From Thermodesulfovibrionia bacterium (GTDB taxonomy: Bacteria > Nitrospirota > Thermodesulfovibrionia > JACRGW01), in the NCBI GenBank assembly GCA_919902995.1, contig CAKKSD010000039.1:1-49513 (forward strand): a DNA stretch of 49,513 nt. Direction: 5' to 3'. Every line of letters begins with the position of its first letter. Positions within the stretch are counted from its first letter, which is position 1. The notes under the pieces are model-generated. The model did no database searches, was not told the DNA's origin, and worked only from the letters and a program-made list of their open reading frames with translations. Shown here piece after piece: positions 17,262 to 23,077 of this stretch. The translations under genes and the position numbers were made by a program.

Positions 17262-18595
17262 TTAATGGGGATTCTTATACGGAAGGTCGTTCCTTCACCC
17301 CTTTTGCTCGTAAAGGAGATTTCACCGTTATGTCTCTCAATTATCCTTCTTGATATCGGAAGTCCCAGACCTATCCCCCAGACACCCCTTTTTGTAGTAA
17401 ATAGGGGTTCAAAGATCTTATCCTTTATTTCTTCTGAGATCCCCCCTCCTGTATCTGAGATTTTAATTTCAAGATTATTATTATGCTTTCTGCAATATAA
17501 AGTCAAATCTCCACTTCCCGGCATTGCCTGAATCGAATTGAGGATTATATTAAAAAAGGCCTCCCTGAGCTGTTCCTCATCGCACTTTATAGCAGGAAGT
17601 CCATCTTCGTATTCTCTTCTGACATTTATTCCCTGCACCTTTATCTGGCTTTCTAAATCTGCAATACAGCTTTCAAGACAGCCGACAATGTCACAACTGG
17701 TATACTGAATCTCTGGCTGTTTCACGAAGGCCATAAGATTTCCGATAACGGCTTTTGCCTTCTTTGCCTCCCTTAATATATTTTCTACATCCCTGTAGTG
17801 TTCGCCCTCTGAGGAGATTTCCCTCTGTAGTACCCTTGAGAAACCGATTATTATGTTTATAATATTGTTTAGTTCATGGGATATGCCACCTGCCAGATTA
17901 AGAAGTTCCCTGTTCTTCTCTTCTATCTGGTCTTCTTTCTTCTTCAGTCTGTCGATCATATTGTTGAAGCTCTTCTCCATAATCTCCACCTCATCACCGG
18001 ATAAAGACTTTTCCTCTCTTTCACCGGGAATGCCGGTACCTGTAAAGGCCATGACCCTTTTACTCAGTTTTTCTACAGGTGTGGTTATCTTTCTTGAAAG
18101 GATTACGGAGAGGAATGTGCCGATGAACATGAAAAAGAGAGAAAAGGCGAATGCCTCAAGCAGGACCTTTTCCATCCTTGGGAAGAAACTTTTTGCCTCC
18201 ATACCGATCTCAACCTTCCCTATAGAGATACCATTATATAAAATGTTTTTAGATATCTTCTTTATTTCTCTGTTTCCTTTCTCTGTCATACCATCGATCC
18301 GGGCTACTATATTTCCGCCAGAATCAGTTACAAGGATATAATTAAAGTTTAATCTTTCTTTTGCATACCCAAGGATAGCTGTAATACCTTTATAATCATG
18401 CTTAAATAAAAGATCCGGCATGGACAATGCCAGTGTCTCGGTAAAAAATTCTTCCTCTCTCTGGATATCCTCGGATAGACGGTTAAGGTCGTTTACAACG
18501 AATATGAAGGAAAGAACCCAGCATGTGATAAATATGAAGGATATAAGTGACAGAGAGATCTTAAATCTGAGGCTCTTAACGGGAAGCCGAATCAT
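17258..18595 (-). CDS. Membrane sensor histidine kinase paired with the NtrC-type regulator
   Basis: 445 residues with a helix at about 12-32, a short periplasmic sensor of about 110 residues, and a second helix near 145-167. A HAMP-like linker, phosphoacceptor LAGGISHELNNIINIIIGFS and a HATPase_c domain with NIILNSIQAM, DTGGGIS and GIGLGLPIS follow. It presumably phosphorylates the regulator whose gene overlaps it by 4 nt. The location among cytochrome genes suggests that it responds to a respiratory or redox condition; no PAS or heme-binding domain is visible, so the signal is unknown. Confidence 0.93.
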   Translation of the reverse strand: MIRLPVKSLRFKISLSLISFIFITCWVLSFIFVVNDLNRLSEDIQREEEFFTETLALSMPDLLFKHDYKGITAILGYAKERLNFNYILVTDSGGNIVARIDGMTEKGNREIKKISKNILYNGISIGKVEIGMEAKSFFPRMEKVLLEAFAFSLFFMFIGTFLSVILSRKITTPVEKLSKRVMAFTGTGIPGEREEKSLSGDEVEIMEKSFNNMIDRLKKKEDQIEEKNRELLNLAGGISHELNNIINIIIGFSRVLQREISSEGEHYRDVENILREAKKAKAVIGNLMAFVKQPEIQYTSCDIVGCLESCIADLESQIKVQGINVRREYEDGLPAIKCDEEQLREAFFNIILNSIQAMPGSGDLTLYCRKHNNNLEIKISDTGGGISEEIKDKIFEPLFTTKRGVWGIGLGLPISRRIIERHNGEISFTSKRGEGTTFRIRIPIK

Positions 18596-18616
18596 TTTTC
18601 TCTCGATTTGTATCTT

Positions 18617-18991
18617 TTAACCAGGGACACGCTTCAGTTTGGGCATCTCTCCATGACAGTTTATGCATATATCCTTATTAACGACCATTGTCTTATGTCC
18701 CCTGAAGCTATGACACTGGTTACAGTGGTATTCAAACTGTGTATGAACAATATGTGAAAAGACGCCCTTCTTCGGTGTTTCAACAAACCGATTGTAGATA
18801 TGACATTTAAAACAGATGAGGTTTTTTATAGTGTCTTCCTTCTTTTCTGTCTTTTCTCCGGATAAAGAGTTTGGCTCTCCGAAGGATCCTGCGGACAGGA
18901 CCGATTTTTTAGCAGAGGTGAAATCTGTCCTCGGGCAGGCAGTAAATAACAGGATAAGAAGTGCTGTGAATATTACCGATACCTTTGGCAT
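18617..18991 (-). CDS. Small triheme cytochrome c lipoprotein
   Basis: 124 residues. A signal sequence ends in a lipobox (LLFTAC, Cys about 19), followed by a low-complexity stretch and three heme motifs CFKCH, CNQCH and CINCH, with extra His residues (SHIVHTQFEYHC) that may be distal ligands. It is likely an outer- or inner-membrane-anchored periplasmic electron carrier for the neighbouring cytochrome c/b pair, 5 nt downstream of the cytochrome b gene. The low-complexity segment (VLSAGSFGEPNSLSGE) is partly encoded by the 22-nt near-palindromic repeat at 18878-18899, suggesting that a repeat was inserted in frame. Confidence 0.8.
   Translation of the reverse strand: MPKVSVIFTALLILLFTACPRTDFTSAKKSVLSAGSFGEPNSLSGEKTEKKEDTIKNLICFKCHIYNRFVETPKKGVFSHIVHTQFEYHCNQCHSFRGHKTMVVNKDICINCHGEMPKLKRVPG
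18878..18899. repeat. Near-palindromic 22-nt repeat, copy 2 (inside cytochrome gene)
   Basis: TCCGAAGGATCCTGCGGACA followed by GG, matching 12022-12043 at all but one position (C/T at the fifteenth base). It is read in frame in the triheme lipoprotein, within the non-heme linker. Confidence 0.7.
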
Positions 18992-18996
18992 AATAT

Positions 18997-19737
18997 CTAT
19001 TCCTCTTTCTTTTTAATGGAGGCGTCGGGGAATAGGCGTTCGAATTCTGCAGGATGGCGTTCCTTAAGATCCTTTGTTGATATCTTTCCTGTAATCCATA
19101 CCCAGCTCATAGGGAAGACATCGGGTTTAAGGTGTTCATTGTAGAAATGCCAGAAGAATATGAAGACAATCGCAAGGAGTGCCTCATCGCTATGCATTAT
19201 GGAGAAAAGTTCCCATGCCCAGTTAGTTGCCCATGAGGGTATTAATAGAGCTGCCTTTGTCGGGAATGCAAGGGCAAGACCTGATGAGCCTATGATGAGT
19301 ATTCCCCAGAAAACAGCCCAGTAATCAAATTTCTGGGAGTAGGTGAATCTCCCGAACTTAGGTTTCTCTCTGGATACGCCGAGGAAATATTTTATGTTCT
19401 GATAGAAGTCTTTCAAGTCCTTTGGTGTTGGAAGTATATCAAAGCTGCGCTCACCCTTGTAAAAACGATATGCCAAATATATCAGGTGGTATAAAAAATC
19501 GAGGAGCATAGTGATACCAGCGATCCTGTGGATAAGACCTGCGGTTTCAGGTCCCCCCCATATCCTTATCCACCTGCTCGAGTATTCTACCTCAGGGTAT
19601 TTAAGTGCCCACCCTGTAAGGGCTACAAGGATAAAGGTGGTAAAGAGTATTACATGCTGGATCCTGTAATGGATGTTGAATCTTTCAATCTCTTTTGGTA
19701 ATTCACTCACCTGTAACTGAGGCTTCTCTGGACTCAT
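18997..19737 (-). CDS. Cytochrome b561-like membrane subunit
   Basis: 246 residues with about four helices carrying likely heme-b His ligands (FNIHYRIQHVILFTTFILVA, AGLIHRIAG, FLYHLIYLAYRF, HSDEALLAIVFIFFWHFY). It is predicted to take electrons from or give electrons to quinone and pass them to the heptaheme cytochrome encoded just upstream. The two genes overlap by 35 nt in different frames. This pair corresponds domain for domain to the single fused protein at 14246-15925, including the shared IERFNIHYRIQH and MSWVWITGKIS segments. Confidence 0.87.
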   Translation of the reverse strand: MSPEKPQLQVSELPKEIERFNIHYRIQHVILFTTFILVALTGWALKYPEVEYSSRWIRIWGGPETAGLIHRIAGITMLLDFLYHLIYLAYRFYKGERSFDILPTPKDLKDFYQNIKYFLGVSREKPKFGRFTYSQKFDYWAVFWGILIIGSSGLALAFPTKAALLIPSWATNWAWELFSIMHSDEALLAIVFIFFWHFYNEHLKPDVFPMSWVWITGKISTKDLKERHPAEFERLFPDASIKKKEE

Positions 19738-20638
19738 CTTCTTCGATCCTCCCTTTTCTAATATAATCCCTTATTATTGAATATGCTTCAAGGAGCACAT
19801 GCAGAACACACCCTGCGATGACAGATATCGTTAGTATGATAAGGCCCTTCTCTGCATAGTAAGGTATGGGGTTATCCCTGCCCATAGGTTTATGTGTGAT
19901 GGCAGAGACGAATTTTGTATTTGCACCGCTATGGCAACTACCGCAGAGTTTTATCCTGTTTTTCCCGAATAGCATTGCCTGAGTGTCTTTGCTGCTCTTC
20001 ACAGCGTGACTTCCGTGGCAGGTCGTGCATACAGGCACCCTTTTATGCCCGAGGATGTATTTCTTACCATGAAAACTCTCCTTATACCTTTCAAGGACCT
20101 TTGGGCTGAAACCATAATCCTTTGAGATTGACTCTTTCTCATGACATCCCCCGCATGTCTCCATCACATGCCCGAAGTCCACAGGGGACTGGCCAGATTT
20201 TCCAGGTAATATATAATGAGGTGACCTATGGCAGTCTGTACAGAAAGCCCCGTCTGATTTCTTCTTTATGAATATGTTCTGACCGTGTACACTTCCTTTA
20301 ACCTTTTCGAATACATCAGGATGACACTGGTTACAGGCAGAGAGCGCAACCGGGTCTGTCTTGCTCTTTAACTTGAGTGATGAAGACATATCAAGAGTTG
20401 CCTTATCTATCTCTTTATCCGCTGACCTGTGGGGTGTGTCTATATATTTTAGATGGCAGGAGGTACAATCCAGTGTGCCATGGACGGATTTTGCAAACTT
20501 CTCACCATCTATAAATATTTTACCTTCAGAAGTACCATGACATATAAGACAGGAGAGACTCTCTCCATAGACCTGTCCGGAAAGAAAAAGGATCACAATT
20601 AATACAATAAGGATTATAAATGAAAAAGGCCCTTTCAT
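19703..20638 (-). CDS. Heptaheme cytochrome c with C-terminal membrane anchor
   Basis: 311 residues: signal peptide (about 1-25), seven CXXCH motifs (CLICH, CTSCH, CNQCH, CTDCH, CGGCH, CTTCH, CGSCH), then one membrane helix near 268-288 and a short charged tail. It is likely a periplasmic electron carrier attached to the membrane and partnered by the cytochrome b gene that it overlaps. The start is well supported: CAGGAGGTCTT precedes the ATG. It is the first gene of a tightly packed minus-strand run reaching 14246 (cytochrome c, b, triheme lipoprotein, kinase, regulator, fused cytochrome). Confidence 0.88.
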   Translation of the reverse strand: MKGPFSFIILIVLIVILFLSGQVYGESLSCLICHGTSEGKIFIDGEKFAKSVHGTLDCTSCHLKYIDTPHRSADKEIDKATLDMSSSLKLKSKTDPVALSACNQCHPDVFEKVKGSVHGQNIFIKKKSDGAFCTDCHRSPHYILPGKSGQSPVDFGHVMETCGGCHEKESISKDYGFSPKVLERYKESFHGKKYILGHKRVPVCTTCHGSHAVKSSKDTQAMLFGKNRIKLCGSCHSGANTKFVSAITHKPMGRDNPIPYYAEKGLIILTISVIAGCVLHVLLEAYSIIRDYIRKGRIEEDESREASVTGE

Positions 20639-20674
20639 AAGACCTCCTGATATAATTATATACTAAATTTTAGG

Positions 20675-20709
20675 GGGGATACAGTCCGTTTCCTTTTTAC
20701 TGTATCCCC
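20675..20709. promoter_or_regulatory. 11-bp dyad GGGGATACAGT ahead of the cytochrome operon
   Basis: GGGGATACAGT (20675-20685) and ACTGTATCCCC (20699-20709) form a perfect 11-bp stem over a 13-nt loop. On the minus strand it lies after the small membrane protein gene and about 40 nt before the heptaheme cytochrome start. It could act as a partial terminator/processing hairpin or as an operator; the sequence after it (CCTAAAATTT) is only weakly U-rich. A TATAAT on the minus strand (20660-20655) lies just downstream. Confidence 0.5.
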
Positions 20710-20729
20710 GCTGCAAGTTGCTCTTCTGG

Positions 20730-21071
20730 TTATTTAACCTTCGCTGGCTCTTCCGCCTCTTTCATCTTAGGCGCTAAAACTGCGCTCACTGTATTCACTA
20801 CATATCCTGCTGCAGTTCCGAGAATAGCACCTACTACAAGGCTCAATGCACCGATCGAGAATATACCTATTGTAATTCCTACCACAAGGATTGCCCTAAC
20901 GAGAAGGGTTGGTGCAACGGCATCGCCTATCAACTTAGTCATAAGTAATAGAGTACCGTAACCACCGAAATAGAAGCCTGGGAGTATCCCGAAGATTAGG
21001 AAGGCTATCCCGCCGAGGGTTGCCCCAATCTTCATCCCTACACTTAATGTATTTTTTCTTTCCTCCTTCAT
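20730..21071 (-). CDS. Small membrane protein of unknown function
   Basis: 113 residues with an N-terminal charged segment, about four hydrophobic glycine-rich helices (about 10-30, 33-48, 57-80, 78-100) and a charged C-terminus. No catalytic motif is visible and I do not recognise the family. It has a strong ribosome-binding site (AAAGGAGGAGTAAA before ATG) and the best sigma-54 promoter in the window about 50 nt upstream. Transcription may continue through the dyad at 20675 into the cytochrome operon, which would link it to respiration. Confidence 0.65.
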   Translation of the reverse strand: MKEERKNTLSVGMKIGATLGGIAFLIFGILPGFYFGGYGTLLLMTKLIGDAVAPTLLVRAILVVGITIGIFSIGALSLVVGAILGTAAGYVVNTVSAVLAPKMKEAEEPAKVK

Positions 21072-21122
21072 TTTACTCCTCCTTTCATTTAATTATTGTT
21101 TGTTCTTCCTGTTATTTATATG

Positions 21123-21138
21123 AGCAAAGGCCATGCCA
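21123..21138 (-). promoter_or_regulatory. Sigma-54 (-24/-12) promoter
   Basis: On the minus strand TGGCATGGCCTTTGCT (21138-21123) has GG and GC dinucleotides exactly 10 nt apart and matches the TGGCAY-N5-TTGCW pattern. The start would be near 21112, with a leader of about 40 nt to the ATG at 21071. An NtrC-type activator is encoded 4 kb downstream on the same strand. Confidence 0.7.
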
Positions 21139-21386
21139 AGATTCAATTTACTATAACATATTGGTTTTAAAGGGTATTTTATTGATAGGCATTTTTAAAA
21201 ATAATAAGAAATGTAGTAAAAATATGACAAATTTTCTTTTAAAATCAAAATAATTTAATATTACAATTACTTACGAATAATAACCTTTTCCCTTTAAAAA
21301 TTACAAAAAGAATACACATTGTTATGATAAATATCATTTTAAAATATCCATTTAAAGTTTATGCTTTGTAATAAAAAAGGTTTCCG
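21139..21386. promoter_or_regulatory. AT-rich intergenic region with an FNR/CRP-like dyad
   Basis: With the leader and promoter at 21072-21138 this forms a gap of about 315 bases without a gene. It is very AT-rich. The dyad ATGATAAATATCAT (21324-21337) fits the TGAT-N4-ATCA core bound by FNR/CRP-family regulators and lies 50 nt before the zinc-ribbon gene. The region may also hold activator sites for the sigma-54 promoter; I cannot assign any. Confidence 0.35.
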
Positions 21387-21581
21387 ATGCTAAAGTGCCC
21401 TTTTTGTGATAGCGGCTTATCAAAACATACACCTGAAGGATGGAGGTGTGAGTGCGGGGAGTTAATCCCTTTTGGCTTTGAGATTAACTCTGACGAGAAC
21501 TGCGAAACCTGCCCAGTGATATACTGTCCTAATAGAAGGAAGCCCCCACCAGAGGAACTTAAGGCATTGAAGGATATCTAA
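21387..21581 (+). CDS. Small zinc-ribbon-like protein
   Basis: 64 residues with paired cysteines CPFC (4-7), CECG (about 26-29), CETC (about 39-42) and YCPNRR, consistent with one or two zinc ribbons or a small metal site. No further domain is present. It has an independent upstream region and is convergent with the metalloprotease-like gene at 21592. Function unknown. Confidence 0.6.
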   Translation: MLKCPFCDSGLSKHTPEGWRCECGELIPFGFEINSDENCETCPVIYCPNRRKPPPEELKALKDI

Positions 21582-21591
21582 ACCCAAAACT

Positions 21592-22101
21592 CTAAACTCT
21601 CTTAATCCCCTTTCTCACAAGTTGGTGAAAAAGGCTCGATTCTCGTTTATAAAACCCTTCTGTATGGAATGAATAGGGAAGACCTAAAAGTTCGTAATCA
21701 AGGTGATGGCAGATCTCATGAAGAAGTGTTCTCAGGAATGTCCTGAAGGCAACAACCTTTCTCTTCTGTGCTGTCCTCATCCAGAGGGTAATGGTTGCAG
21801 GAGTCTGCCCCTCTGAAGGGACATAGAGTCCGTGAAGTTCACCATAGGATTTTGTCGGCCTTACTGCAAGGACTTTAACCCTGATATCCGGTGCTTTCAG
21901 ACGGGCAGTCATGTGTGAAACAATCTTCTGACAGAGAACCTCTATCTCTTCCCGTTTTTCTTTCGTAAGTACCTTGTCCAGTTTTTCTACTAAGGGATGT
22001 AATTCAGTAGCCTTCGAGAGCCTTACAGAGGTAATCTCATCACTCTTTCTATATACCCACCTCTCACTTGCTGTAAGACGCTTATAATAATCAAAGACCA
22101 T
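21592..22101 (-). CDS. Zincin-type metalloprotease-like protein
   Basis: 169 residues with a clear HExxH zinc motif, LLHEICHHLDYELLG (His 128, Glu 129, His 132). It is followed by HTEGFYKRESSLFHQL, where a third ligand may lie. There is no signal peptide, so it is probably cytosolic. Overall form recalls SprT-like or minimal metallopeptidase families, but I cannot assign a specific one. The adjacent upstream gene on the same strand encodes a cysteine-rich small protein; their stop and start regions abut. Confidence 0.6.
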   Translation of the reverse strand: MVFDYYKRLTASERWVYRKSDEITSVRLSKATELHPLVEKLDKVLTKEKREEIEVLCQKIVSHMTARLKAPDIRVKVLAVRPTKSYGELHGLYVPSEGQTPATITLWMRTAQKRKVVAFRTFLRTLLHEICHHLDYELLGLPYSFHTEGFYKRESSLFHQLVRKGIKRV

Positions 22102-22434
22102 TTAGCAAATTTTCAGCATCGTTGTCATTCCTGTGAAACTTGTCCTGCAGTTATTAAGCAGGGAACAGGAATCCATTATATTAGCACTATATAATTTAAT
22201 CTTAAGTTCTTCCTGTATGATATCCCATCCCTTTTCTATATGGGGAATAACACAGGGAGAGCAGTCTTTTAGCCCAGACGGTAAGACATTAAATTTTCCT
22301 GGACAGGGTAACAAAAAGAGCGGACAGTAACAGAAAAGGCACGAATGCCAGTCTTCTCTATGAGTCGAGTCTACGACAAGATTATGACAGGGCAAGAATT
22401 CACAGTTTAAATTTATGAAATGTTTATAGGACAT
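22102..22434 (-). CDS. Cysteine-rich small domain protein with repeat-derived tail
   Basis: Residues 7-75 match the cysteine-rich small domain family: CEFLPCH, then HSCLFCYCPLF, then KDCSPCVIPH. Cys spacing implies a metal or Fe-S site, and the family is often seen near cobalamin or metal genes. The C-terminal part from about residue 88 is encoded by an inverted repeat (22124-22174) of the GTCATTCC type also found between genes here. The natural protein therefore probably ended near residue 85 and was extended by a repeat insertion. Function unknown. Confidence 0.65.
   Translation of the reverse strand: MSYKHFINLNCEFLPCHNLVVDSTHREDWHSCLFCYCPLFLLPCPGKFNVLPSGLKDCSPCVIPHIEKGWDIIQEELKIKLYSANIMDSCSLLNNCRTSFTGMTTMLKIC
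22124..22174. repeat. GTCATTCC-type inverted repeat inside a gene
   Basis: GTCATTCCTGT (22124-22134) and ACAGGAAT (22165-22172) pair, with inner TCCTGC/GCAGGGA arms. It resembles 22538-22604 and 42638-42706. Confidence 0.6.
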
Positions 22435-22496
22435 TTAAAACTCATTCCTTATCGGCGCTTTTACCTATTATGACTTCTCATAAGTAGCTTTACAAT

Positions 22497-22526
22497 ACTG
22501 TCATTCTGAGCGAAGCGAAGAATCTC
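22497..22526. repeat. Short dispersed repeat ACTGTCATTCTG...CGAAGAATCTC, copy 1
   Basis: ACTGTCATTCTG (22497-22508) and CGAAGAATCTC (22516-22526). The same arms recur inverted at 22940-22986 with a longer, unrelated centre. This is a common kind of intergenic repeat in environmental bacteria. Confidence 0.6.
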
Positions 22527-22537
22527 GTTTTTATAGT

Positions 22538-22604
22538 GTCATTCCGCACTTGATGCGGAATCCAGTCCTTATTTTTTCTGGATTCCTGCTTTCGCAGGAA
22601 TGAC
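22538..22604. repeat. REP-like cloverleaf repeat, GTCATTCC...GGAATGAC
   Basis: 67-nt element with outer arms GTCATTCC/GGAATGAC, middle arms GGAATCCAG/CTGGATTCC and small hairpins TCCGC...GCGGA and TCCTGC...GCAGGA. A related element of 69 nt is at 42638-42706. Confidence 0.75.
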
Positions 22605-22682
22605 ATAATTGTGTAAACTTAATTGTGAGACACTACACGTAACCGTTTTATCTCCTTCTTTATATCTTCAATAACTTCAGGA

Positions 22683-22841
22683 TTATGAATGACTTTTTTC
22701 TTTTGCGTAAAGGTTTGACATCCCGCAAAATGGACAAAATTCTATTGTTGGCTCAGTTGCCTTTTCCATGTCTCTTAATATTTCTATTCTGCTTACACCA
22801 TCACAATGTTTGCATTCATATTCTTCCATAGTCTTCCTCAT
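22683..22841 (-). CDS. Very small zinc-ribbon protein
   Basis: 52 codons from ATG 22841 to TAA: the product carries YECKHCDG (8-15) and FCPFCGMSN (35-43), a complete four-cysteine ribbon, with a charged middle. An alternative start at ATG 22829 has AGGAAG just upstream. It lies in an otherwise repeat-rich stretch and overlaps the methyltransferase-like remnant in another frame. The intact Cys pairs suggest a real protein rather than chance. Confidence 0.5.
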   Translation of the reverse strand: MRKTMEEYECKHCDGVSRIEILRDMEKATEPTIEFCPFCGMSNLYAKEKSHS

Positions 22842-22971
22842 TTTGGTTGCGTGATGGTAATAACAGATTCACAAACTCATTCACGATCTCTCTCATCCTC
22901 CGGCTATCGCCGAGGATTATGGTGGGGTTGAGGAGCGCTGAGATTCTTCGGCGTCGTTCTCTACGAGTCAT
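22816..22971 (-). pseudogene. Possible remnant of a DNA methyltransferase N-terminus
   Basis: A 51-codon frame (ATG 22971 to TGA) encodes an Arg-rich start, then NPTIILGDSRRMREIVNEFV and NLLLPS. This resembles the SAM-binding/beta-strand segment that precedes the (T)SPPY catalytic motif in N4-cytosine/N6-adenine methyltransferases, but the SPPY itself is absent. It also overlaps the hairpin TCCTCCGGCTATCGCCGAGGA (22896-22916) and repeat arms, so similarity could be accidental. Confidence 0.35.
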
Positions 22972-22986
22972 AGACAGAATGACAGT
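22940..22986. repeat. Short dispersed repeat, copy 2 (inverted)
   Basis: GAGATTCTTCG (22940-22950) and CAGAATGACAGT (22975-22986) are the reverse complements of the arms at 22497-22526. Together the two copies bracket about 410 nt holding the cloverleaf repeat and the small zinc-ribbon gene. Confidence 0.55.
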
Positions 22987-23022
22987 TTAAAGACCGACAA
23001 GGCTATGTCTTATATGCAAAAA

Positions 23023-23042
23023 CGCCCTCATGAAAGAGGGCG
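23023..23042 (-). terminator. Rho-independent terminator of nrdJ
   Basis: On the minus strand CGCCCTC-TTTCAT-GAGGGCG forms a 7-bp GC-rich stem with a 6-nt loop, followed directly by TTTTTGC. It lies about 36 nt after the nrdJ stop. Confidence 0.85.
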
Positions 23043-23077
23043 CTATATTTTACTTAAAGGAATAGAACCATATTAGG

